Shown piece after piece: positions 11,701 through 23,700 of a DNA stretch of 64,000 nt (the first letter of the stretch is position 1; the number at the start of each line of letters is the position of its first letter). A program made the translations under genes and the position numbers. The notes under the pieces are model-generated. The model searched no databases and was not told the DNA's origin. It was given only the letters and a program-made list of their open reading frames with translations. This stretch comes from Acanthaster planci (taxonomy: Eukaryota; Echinodermata; Asteroidea; Valvatida; Acanthasteridae). Location of the stretch: the NCBI RefSeq assembly GCF_001949145.1, contig NW_019091629.1, positions 364,231 through 428,230 on the forward strand, written 5' to 3'.

Positions 11701-14700
11701 CTTCTTTCTGTCCAATCAAACAAACATCCAAACAATTGGAGCCTCTTGCGAGCAGCCGGCAAATAAAATTTGTCAAGTGTTTCCCACAGTGCACTGCAAA
11801 ATATGGTCTCTCTGTGTCAACCTCATGGTGGTGCACTGAATTGCAAATTGCCCTTAAGTATCGTCTGATTGTTGGCACTTCGTTTTTATGGGACAAGGTC
11901 TCACAGATTTGTCCACACATTTGTTTTCATACATACCTACAGTTGCTTTTGTTAAGGTTAAAACTTCTGTGTCAAAACTCCACCTATATGCGTTCCAAAT
12001 AGACCCCTTTCTGCTGGGTAAAAGTTCCTCTAACTTGGCAAGGAACCATGTAAAACAAATGCTGGCAGCTGTGAATGATACTTCTGTTTTTCTGCTCCAA
12101 GGTCAACAGACCCCCATCTGCCAGACTACCCCATGAGAGTGTGTCTGCGCTACAGCCACAACCACCCCATCAGGGCCAGCTCTGCCCTCCGGTTCAGAGA
12201 CGTCAGGCCGAGTGTGGAGGAGAAGTTCCGAGGCTTGTTCCGGCTGGGATATGGCCCCGTCGCAGCCCTGGGCCTCCACAAGATGGATCTCCAGCTGGAG
12301 CATGGCTCCAACTTCATGCACATTTGTGGTGATCGAGCCCAGGTACCGGATGAACAGTGGTGTCGTAGGTAAGCAAATTTGATTGATGTTGCACGTATGG
12401 GCCATCCTAGCACTGTCAATTTCTGGATCAGGTATTACTCTGAGCTTACACTGTACCTCCTCCTTAAAGTTCAAACTTTGCTGCGATGAAGTGATACCCC
12501 TTCTTTTCTTCACTTGCACTGTTCTCATGTGCAAATCAAAATTTTGATTGGGGTTTTCCTGTTATGCAGTTATCCTTAAAAGTAACCCTCTCTGACTCTC
12601 TGATATCCACAAGAAGGTTTTGGAGAATTTACTGGATTTATGAATGTAGAGACCAATGTGTTGTAAATTTGCAAATGCATGACGCATGAAACTGCTTGAA
12701 AATTAAAGAATGTAAACTTCTGAAGTGTGTTCTTTGCAGTGGTGATTTGTGTCTGCAATTTCGTTTCCAGGCTGCATCGGAAGCTGTTAGTGGCAAATAA
12801 TGAAAAGGATGGACAAGATGTCTTGGGAGATTTGCAGACAAGGATGACAACAGAAAACGCCAGTGGCGACATGGTGATGGATGTATGCACAACTGTAGAC
12901 GGTCAGGTTGTTGTGGCAATCTGCTCAAAGTTGATGAAACGGGTCCTCAGTAATGTGCCACAGAGTCACGAATTGATCACCGTTGATCATTGTGGTGCTG
13001 CAAACTGCGACAGTCTGGGGGCATACCTCCTTTTGACGCACTCTTGCATTGGTGGATTGCCTGTCGGTTGTATAATCACAACGTCTGAGACAACCCCTAC
13101 GGTCACAGCAGCACTCCAGCTGTACAAGTCCTTAGTGCCAACCACTGCTTTCCGTGGTGGGGCTGGGCCAAAGGTTTTCATGACTGATGAGTGCCCCGCT
13201 CTCCAGAGTGCCCTCAGAGAAATTTTTCCCGAGTCCAGCCAGCTTCTGAGTGTCTTCCACATCTTGCAGGCTGCTTGGCGGTGGTTATGGAACAGTAAGA
13301 AGAAGATTGAGAAACAAGACAGGCCAGAGTTGTTCGGCATCCTAAAATCCTTACTATATTGCCAATCTTTGGGGGAGATGGATGTCCTGTACCAGAGAGC
13401 AGCACAAAATGCTGTAGTGATGAAGTACAAGCAGTTTTCTCAATATCTCTTAGGATGGTACAGTAGGTCCAAGTCTTGGGCAGTGTGCTGCAGACAAGAT
13501 CTGCAGCTTCAAGGTAGCTTCACAAGTGATTATGGTGAGAGAGCAACAAGGGTGCTCAAGGAGCAGATCTTGAACCGACTGAAGGTACAAAATGTTGTCC
13601 AGCTAGTCGACTTCGTCTTGGACAGAATGGAGAAGTACCACACACAAGGGATCCTAGATGTGGTCAGTGGCTGCTTCGACAGTGTCAAATATTCCAGATA
13701 CCTGCCACAGGAAGCGGAGGGAGAGCTGATCATCAGGCAAACTTCAGAGTGTGCTTTCACAGTCGCAAGTCTCGCAAAGCCTGACGCCGAGTACACTGTC
13801 AACACCTTACTTGGTCACTGCACCTGCCCAACGCCAGCTGCCGGGGGAGCCCTGTGCAAGCACCAGAACGCAGTTGCGCTGAAGTATAACCTTCAGTGTT
13901 GTAGCTTCATCCCGATCAGCAACACCAGGGACAAAGCCAGGTTCTACTATGTAGCCACTGGCAACAGCAGCTTACCCGAGTGGCTGCAGCCTCTCGTCCA
14001 TCAGACTGATGTCACTGTTTGTGTGTCAACCAATTCTCCAGTTCCAAACACTGAACAAGAAGGTTGCCATAACCAAGCTCCTCCACCTGAGTCCTGCCCT
14101 GAACCGTCGGATGTAGACGCAACTAAGAATGATGTACATGTACCCATACCTCCGGAGGTTCACATTGCTGAAGTCCAGACCCTTGTTGAGTGTCTCCAAG
14201 AGGACTTTGTCTCGGTTTTGCGGAATAAGATGACGAGGCACCCAGATGTGTACATCCCAGCAGTGAAGAGGTTCCTCAGCAGTGTCAAGAAGCTGAAGAC
14301 AGATTCCCAGGTCCTGTCTGGTCTCCTCTTCTACGGAGGCGGCACTGGGCTCGGAAGCAGAATTTGGCTGTCAGGGCGTAAACGGATTGATGACAACCCG
14401 TCAAATCATGTCACCCCTCAGAAGAAAACAAGATTGGGGGAAAACAGTTGCCCTTAGAGAGGAGCTCCTGCTGGAGAACTGAGGGGACCTGAACAAGACC
14501 ATTTCATGTAGTTCAGTAACAGCGGTCTGTTTTTGCTCATCTGACGTCAGTCATCCTCCCTGAAAATACACAGCAATTGTAATCCATACGTCATTTACAA
14601 ATTGTTTTCATTTTGAAATATCACAAAATTCATCAGGGATAAAATAACGGAGGATCTTCAAGTCTTTCAAAATGCACTCTCAGGAAGTATTTCAAAGTAC

Positions 14701-17700
14701 TCAGGGTGGCAAAAGCCAGTAGTTCCTTTTCACCAACGGATGTGATGTCAACTGTTTTGTACTGAAGAATTACTTGAAAACTAAGTTTCGTATTGTAACG
14801 AGTAACGGGTAAATCAGGCCTATCTTGAAGCCAAACGTAAATGTAGTGCAAGGTTCAGCCATTTACATTATTCAATCGGTAATACATATTCTGTGTGCTA
14901 CTACCAAAGGAGCCTCTGTTGCTAGAGATCTCTTGGTCGAGGTCGGAGCCCATAGAGACAGATGACTTGTGATAAGTCTTTTGATGGACTTGAATGGATC
15001 TATGACAGACTTGATCACAGCCCTAGTCAAAAATACTAGATTTTGCGTCGGGGATGTTAATCTTAATCAAGGTTTCCCTTTATGTTGACGCATTCTCGGT
15101 GTAATCGGAGAGTTGTGAACAAATCACCAGCTTGCTCGGGTGGGATTCAAACCCATGAATTTCAGCTTATTGATGCAGGTGTCTCAACCACTTGACAAAC
15201 AAGCTAGCTTGGATTGAGTGGTTGGAGCTGGTTCCGCAAACAGTCAGAGATGTTAATGTAGCTTTTTTCGTCGGTATGTTAAACTTCATACCAGCTCCTC
15301 TCCTTAATTACGCCGGCATATATAAAGGTATCTTCTGAGAGTTGCGAAAAAAGAAAGCTTATGATTTTTTTTCTCGCGGCTGTCGGACCACATTGAGACT
15401 ACGACGTGGATATACAATACGTCCGTCTAAGGGCAAAACCTGATATAAAATCCCTAGTCTTGCATGTGTCTCTGCTTGTTACAAAGAGGATGTAGGTGAA
15501 TACTTATACACAGTGTCTTGTTCAAAAGACTGGAAAATTATTCTGGTGCTGTTGCTGACACATTTTATTGTCAGTTTTTGGCACCAGGGTTACTTTCAAC
15601 TTGACAACAGCAAATCCTGAGGATGTTAAAGAAAGTATGCATGTCCTTTCACTTTGTTATCCTAGCCTGTCGTAGCCAGTGTGCAGAAATTTGAACAGAC
15701 TACATGTATTATGGAACATCCTGCTTCAAAACTGTTAGTGCTGTTTGTTCCTGGTATGAGTTAAAAGAAATGAAATCAGCAGTGATCTTGCGGGCCGTAG
15801 CAGACACAAAAAATCATGACATGGAAGATGTGGTGCACATTTGTACATTATACTGAACGCCCTTTGATTGACGCTTTACGATCACCAAACGTGCAGATTT
15901 CTTTTTAACCCACATCGCATTTCGCTGCACTGGCATTTGTAGGATTGTGGAAACATTTCAACTGACTTATGTTTCCCCAGGCTTGTCAACTATTATACTT
16001 TTCTGAAGTGAAAACATTTTGATTCCCTGCGAATTAGAAACTATTAGAAAGATAGATCAATAGTATATACACTTCCTAACTGAACAAAATACCATAATTA
16101 GATTTTTTGATGGCCTTGTGTGCTTTGTGGAAAAGAACAGAGATGGAGCCGAATGGGGCAATTTGGAAGCACAAAGTGGGCAATAATACAGAATAATGAT
16201 TTCTCAATTCCACACGGGCCGTACTGAAAAGAATAATATGGATGTGCACAGTCGGAAATATTTTAGAATTGTACAGTAATCGTCATTCCATGTGTTCTCT
16301 GCCCGGGCTTTTGGTTGCAGATATCATGATGATTAATAAAAAATCAGTGATTTACTGATTTATTGTATCGTGCCATCTTGCTTGTAAAATTACAGTAAAA
16401 GGAGATGCTGTTGACTCAACCTGCTGCAAATGTAGTTAAAATGAAAATAGTACATTTTGGCGTCCAAAACTGCTGCAATTAAGCTTGACGTTCCAAAATA
16501 TGTATGGTAGGCCCCTATGCTATTACGCTCAGCCCACTGAGCTGGGCACGAAGGACAGCGCAGTGACGATCTGAACGTGTCCTGTACGCCATACCCCGTG
16601 CGGAAAACGACCCTCAAACCCAACCTGGAGTCAACGGGGACACGGCATCGATCTGCCTGCTGGCGCACCAGTGGACTGTGCTTGGTCAGAGGCCCAGGGG
16701 TTGCCAATACAAACAAAATACGTTGATTTACAGCACTTAACTATGGATTTTCAACGATGTCACTGTCCATATTAAAAACAAACCCAGAAACACACACTAG
16801 AGGTGAGATTTCGGGACTTGAGGCTTAAAAAGATGTTTTTAGACCGGTCAATACAACTTAACAGAGTCGTTTGAAATCAGGAATACAAAAATCATACATT
16901 TTGGGTCTTTCCCTACCAAATGTTTAACATTTCGGAACTTTATTGGGATTGAATGAGTTAAGGTTATTCTACATGTAATCTGTTATATGAAATTGAAATG
17001 AATACTACAAACCCACAANNNNNNNNNNNNNNNNNNNNNNNNNNNNNNNNNNNNNNNNNNNNNNNNNNNNNNNNNNNNNNNNNNNNNNNNNNNNNNNNNN
17101 NNNNNNNNNNNNNNNNNNNNNNNNNNNNNNNNNNNNNNNNNNNNNNNNNNNNNNNNNNNNATATACGTCCGTGACCCACAACAATTTCGTAGTGAGAGCC
17201 ATAATTTTTTTCCCCAAATGTTGAACATCTCACGTTTATCGGGTTGGAATGAGTCGGGCTTATTTCTAAATTTTGTTGTAATAAATTTGAAGTGAATACC
17301 AGTAAGATTCGCAAATATTGCCGAGTAGAATCCAATGCAGAGACATCTCATTTTTTGTTGCAATTGTTACCCAAAATGTTGAGCGTCTCGGAACCCCATT
17401 TTTAGCAATTACCTGCATTATTTCAGAGCCCTTGTTCAGACTATCTTGGCGTATTAGGCCACTTCTCCATCACTTCGAGCTCTCTGATTCCTCATTTTTG
17501 TTCCTCTTGCATCATCACTGTAACGAATTTTTTTGTTCCTCTGAACAGACCATAAAAGGCATTTTTTTATACATCAAATGCTTCTGTCTGGAAAAACTGA
17601 TAATCCCAAATTGGAGTTGAACCTTTGGCGATCGTAATCGTGAACCCAATCACCGGTGATCTGTGTCATAATCCCGTCTGGCCAGGCGGGCAAGAGGTGC

Positions 17701-20700
17701 AATTAACTCGATGAGAATTTCACACGTAAATGGCTCTCCTTCAGCCCCTCTGCTCTAAGGTCGATTCGACTGTAATTAATGCAATTTTAGATGCATTTCC
17801 CCTCTTCTCGTATTGCTGTTTTGTCGAGAATGGCTATATTTGGATAGTCTACTGCACGTCGGGTCCACTACGGATGATTTGAGTCGGCTGGCGTTCACCG
17901 ACAACTCCGAGAGAAATGTCGTATACTTGAGAAAATATCGCCATCAGTGCTTTGTAAATATTTATGCGGGATATAAATATTGACACAGTTTGGCGAATAC
18001 CGATGAAAACAGTTCATCTCACAGCACATCCGTTACGGCGTGAAGTGATGAAGATTATTTAACGATAAAAAGCGCCAAAGTAAGACAATGAAATAATAAT
18101 TGTATAAGGGGCGACGTATCGACAGTCCACATGCATATACCCTGCAGCAAATACTAAAATTTATTGTGTTGGGGAAAATGTCCAGTAATTTTTGTCGGGG
18201 ACGGAGATATTTACAGTGATGACATCATGCTGGAGAATATGCTTTTGAATTTTAATTGAAATAATTTCAAGCAATGGACGAATTCCAAGATAGCTTTGTA
18301 CAGCATTGTGTATTAATTATTTGCAAGCTGATGGTTTCCCGAAATGATATTTCTTTTACAGTGCAGATAAAAGGAAACTGTAGTCATCCACAAAGATATG
18401 AAATTAGGTCTGGTTTCATGCAAAAAGTGAGGAAAATGTAGTTGGCTGGGATCATTCAGCTGCCATATACAGACGATAAATTTCTATGAAAATTGTATCC
18501 TCAATCGAATTAAAATAGAGCCTAGTTGTAGCCTCGATGACGTGAGCACATCGATAAAGTGTAATGTGGCCAATTGCGCAAAAGTTCTACGAAAATACCC
18601 GACAATATGTGAACAATCGGAACCCTGAACAGCCTGCACTTCGAATATGTGTAGAGGGTTGATGACATTGAATCTCGTCAGTGTCTGACTTTGAAAATGA
18701 AAACCGAGTGGTATAAAAAGATAAGTCATTGTATAGTTTCACCCCTTCAGAACGGATTTCCTGGTTTGCCTTCTTGTCGTTATATCGCCCGCGCCTTGCA
18801 AAATTACCGCCCACCCCTGAAAAGGCTTCTGGTGTTGTCGCATCAAAGAATTAAACAAACAAGCCTTGCACTCTACAATACAGACAATTATCCAATTGAA
18901 ATATGACTCATTCTCTAATTTCCCATGAGTTTGTATGCTCGGCAGTTTCTAGATATCGGCTTGATTGTGTTTGGTCATTTATTCCGCTTGGATGATCCTC
19001 GATTTTGCGGCGTTTGTCGCTTTTTTCCTCAGTAATTCTTGTTTGCCACCACACAATTTTTTCTATTCCTTATAAAGTTAGCCGATTTGGACTGATTTTG
19101 TGGTGGATTACAGAGCCGTTGGCGAAGTTGGTTGTGAAAGCTTTCGACCCAGCACTTATCTCATTAGACGGTGGGTGGCATACCCCTCTGTCATTGTTTG
19201 GGTCTGTCTGGCATGTTAGTCGTCTGTACTGTCAGGCTGTTTGGTTCCCTATAGCTCACTGTATATATAGCAATCTGGCTGTCTGTCAGTCCCGAGGGGC
19301 AGCCAGCACCCTGGTGGTCTTCAAATCCGTCAGTACAGTGTTCAATTACTGGGAAAAAAGCCTTAACAAGACAAAAATTAGTTGCTGTTTAACTTTTTAG
19401 GACGGCCATGGAGGAGGGAAACTAGGCTTAATACATGCCTTGTGTTTGCACCTGAATTTTCTCATTGATATTATTTTAATTGATATTTAATTTATGTATC
19501 TCGCGCTGTGTAACAATTTAGATATTAAATTTGTCGTAAACCCATTTCTTTATATTGACTAACGATAGATTAACCTACAAAGTCAGCCTTTCATGAAGAA
19601 TTGACTTGCTCACATGAGAAAGTTTTTGAGGGCAGATAATTTTCAAATGTCAATTCCCATCGTGAAAATGCCTTTCACTGTGTGCAGCACTACAATGCAG
19701 ACCTAAACAAGTTCAATTCAGATAAACGACTGACGTCTCCTTTGTGCTTTGTTACTTCACGAACCTGTTTTCACAGACAACTCTCCTCGGGAAAAGATTC
19801 TATCCTCTATATGTTGTTTCACGTGATCAATTATTTGCCAATGGCTGGAGGAGAGACTACTAAGAAAAACATAGGCAGCCTCTTTCCTGTTCAAAATGAC
19901 GGCCGAAACGCTGGGTTTGCGAGATGCCTTGACGGCATATTTACCGAGCATTTAGCGCGGATCCTCATGCGGGGAGCTGTTCATTTTTCTTCTCTCCCTT
20001 TTTTTTCCAGATAAGAAGATTTCTGGATAGAACCCTCGGGCTGAGATGAGCGCCATAACGAGCAATCAATTAGCAGGGCAGCCCTGTGAAGCTGTATGGG
20101 CGTGTCTCTTGGCGTTGGCTAAGGCCGAAATCCACACAAGAACAATACAAGTAGAGAGCCTGGTAAACGAACAGCACTTGGTATTGCGAATCCTGTTCTT
20201 CTAATATGTTTTTATATTACAAAAGTGATTTCCTGACAATATTAAAGATTTTTTTTTAGCTTTTAAGCTTTTTTCCGAAAATGTCGTTCAACGATTTTAC
20301 GACTAAATATTTAAAAGCCAGAGAAAGCAATGTGTGACTTTTTACACTCAAAATAAATAAATAAATAAATAGAAATTGCAGCAACTGGATTAGAATGATT
20401 TCTGTGCCGCCCTTCTGATGTTGTTGCTCATGCGTTTATTTACGAGTATTTTTTTAAGTATTCAAATTAAAGTTTACCAAAGAAGCAGGGCTTATTAGAA
20501 CTACGTTGGCGTTTTGGCTATGGTTTCAATCATGTATAACTTGTCCTACATTGTTCAAGACGGTTAAGTGTTCCAAAGGTGTATGCACTGGTCACTATTT
20601 CAAATCGCCTTCTGAGGCTTTCGATGTTTTTTTGGGGGGGGGCGTGGTGTTTTGTTTTTGTATATACTCACTCTTTATACTCACTCTCACTCCTGTCTAC

Positions 20701-23700
20701 GTGTACATGTACGTTTGAAGTGATTCTCAGAAACACAGAGAAACAGTTGATGTGATGCTTTCTTGCATTTTACTCTTATAAATTCTCCAACTCTATTATT
20801 AACTTAGCCAGGAGCCATTCTCTGACACCCCAAGAATCCGTCTCGCAATCGAGCCGTGTGAGATGGCCTAATTTCTCCACCGTTAGAAGCCCAAACAGCC
20901 CCGGGTAAAAGCCACACCGAGCCCCGCTGATGAAATTAATATCGCCGGAACAGTCCCTCGCTTCGCCATCTTTGCTTTGGGGCATCGCCGAAGAGATCCC
21001 GGATTGAAATTGTACGCCACGCTTGAAGTGAAAATTAGCCTGGACCCCCGCGTCTCGAGCGATTCCATCACCATGTCTATTCTGCGGGACGGGCAGAATC
21101 AGGCTAGGGATTTGCCAGTGGATCCCGCTGGATTATGTTTTGATATTGTAAATTAATTTCGCGCTCTTGGCCTATTGAGTGGAGGGTGATGTGTAAAGGT
21201 ATGCAGCGCGCAGCGTGTTAGCCGATGACGGCCAATAAGGTTGACCTATAAAAAAGAGAAAACATTGATCTCTATCACTGTCGTGGTGTATGGTTATCTA
21301 TGAGTCATTTTATGAACATGGCCGAATTTCTTAATATTTCCTCTCGAAAGTCTGAAACATCACAATATCATTAGCGAAACGCGTTTTAAACATACCGCTA
21401 TGTCAAAACGTGTCCCAACAGTGCCCTGCTTATTTTACTCCACCAAATTGTCAGTTTCGTAATTTCCCCCCAGTTTTATTTAACTTATATTTACAGAAAC
21501 TAAGACCACTGATAAAGGTAGCCCAGTGCCCGTGTGTAGCGTAATCCAACATCCATTCATCGTTGTCGATGTAATCGTTCGTGTCCTTCCAAGAATGACA
21601 TTTTAATTGAGATACATATTAAACCAATAACTGCTGTGTTCATGAAGTTCTGAAAAAAAAATTCAGAGAACTGACCAGGCTACGGAGTTTGCGCAGTAGC
21701 GTGATGACCTCTCCTACCGTGGACTCGATGACCGACAAGCGCACTCGCTCCGTCTCCAGAGACTGGATCTCCGTCTTGTACTGTTCGTTCTCTTGCAGTT
21801 TGGTGTTCAACTCGTGCAATAAATCGGCTCGGATCTGCAAAATCAATACAGAAGGCAATGCCAAACAATTCCAACTTTTCGGTCTGCTTGATAGTTTGTA
21901 TTTTTAGAGATAATTATTTGATAGAGTAAACGCCGAAAAACGTTATTCATGCCAGATAAAAAATACATTAAGGAGACCGGATGTCACGATCTGCTGTAAT
22001 ATAAATTTAGCTGGACATAATTGAAGCTAGGATATGCAAGGGCAAATTGGTAGGCGATGTTTTATTTTCATTGCTCTTTCGTAAAATGGGAAGCCCTTGC
22101 AACCCCTCCCCTTTTCCGAAAAACGGTTTTCTGACAATGAAATTGCTCGAGATTTTCCTTAGCCGTGACCTAAACGTTTAGAGTATGTTACTTGGTTTAT
22201 CGAGAACATGTCTTAATTGGTCACTTTGTTCTTTACTAGGAAGTGAATGAAATGTTCCAATCCGCCTTTCTATTAATCATTACATCACTCAGACGAAAGT
22301 TTTACTGACTCTGGTCGAATCCTAGTTTTGGTTGAGGCCTGTGAGCCGATTTTTTTGTAAGGGTGTTGAATATAGTTAATCCCACTACATACTGCCTATT
22401 GCAGGTAATGTAAGTGAGCCCTGTGTGGCATGCATACAACTTTCTTCCCTTTTTACCACAAACACGAGATAGTCGTTCCACCTTCCCGCTTCGGCCCCTT
22501 TAATATGACTGCCCTACCCCCTCAGTTAGGCTAAGTCCTGTCATTCATATCTAAAAAAACCTTCCAGATCTAACGGGGAAATTAACTCAGGAAGATCAGG
22601 CTGGCGCGCAATCCAATAACCCAGTTAGCGCAGTCACACTTGGAGCAATGTGCATGGCGCAGCCCGAGTGCAAGGCCCCCTAAACGGGCGGTGATGTTTG
22701 AATGAATTCACGATCCAGTCTGTTCCCGCCGGTACCCGTTACGTACGGCTGAACGACAGTATGCGTTATTTAGACTAAACGATGGCTGTAAGCAGGTATA
22801 TCTGGGTAGGAAACTCCTCAGTCGCCCCAGTTTCTTTTATTTATTGCACGGATGGCTGTGTCAACTGTTTTTTTTTACCACAATACCGCCTTGAGCACAA
22901 GAACCCCTCATCACATGAAAAGAGCCATGTTGGTCGGGAGTGTTCATTTTGTTGGTAGCGTGTGCATTTCACAGTCATTCGTAAACCAGCGAAGTGAAGT
23001 TCCTACCTATAGAACCTCCGTTGTTGGGAAAACTGCGCCCTCTCTTGGTCCAGGTTTGGACCCATAAAGTCTCAGATAAATCTGAAGCCAAATGTCAAAA
23101 TATTACTGTCTTTCAAACTACAAAGTAATATGGGGATACGAAGTTGCTAACCTTTTTCTGAATTTCCCATTATTATTTCTAAAGAAAGAAAGTCCAATAA
23201 TCGATGAAATCCTGGATGACAGGGTGAAAATCCACACCTAATTTAATCAAATAGACCGGACTGTCAATTTGATTCATCATTGGTGATTGAATGGAGTTTC
23301 AATACTTTTGGAAATAACACGAGAGATGGATTCGATTGCAGAGCTAGTGCCAGCTAGGCTAGTATACCACAAGGAACAATTCTGCACTGGTCTGCTTCTA
23401 GCGGCCACGCTACGGTACATCGATCCCGTCTGTTGCCGGTCGGTCAGTTTTTCCCAGTTTCGGTTTTTTTTTAATATGATAAAACGCAGAATACCAAAGA
23501 CATTACAACAGAATAAAGTCATGCATGCGCCGCCATGCATGTTACGAACCAAAAACGGTGATTGCTGGAAAAAACTGTCCTTGAATTGCCAACCGGAAAT
23601 TCGTGTAAAATTACCTCAGTTTTTGGTTGACTCTGGTAAAATATTATGATGAATGTCTGGGAAGAAGTTGAACAAATGTAGGAAGCTAAAGCCGTCTTTG

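Larger units (their letters stand above)
14458..21675. other. Intronic sequence (EFCC1-like intron 4, 5' part)
   Basis: Holds the 3' flank of the MULE/SWIM gene, a GC-rich unidentified patch at 16510-16700, the gapped tandem repeat, and a repeat-poor stretch from about 17640. No supported exon. Confidence 0.5.

Noticed and set aside
12739-12771. Alternative acceptor at 12739 for the terminal transposase exon
   Set aside because: It would add sequence out of phase with the split Arg codon left by the preceding exon, whereas the acceptor at 12770 restores the frame exactly.
13214-13805. Minus-strand frames across the transposase core
   Set aside because: Shadows of the 561-codon plus-strand exon that carries the conserved motifs.
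16964-17363. Minus-strand frames over the first N run
   Set aside because: The frames are open only because unresolved bases contain no stops.
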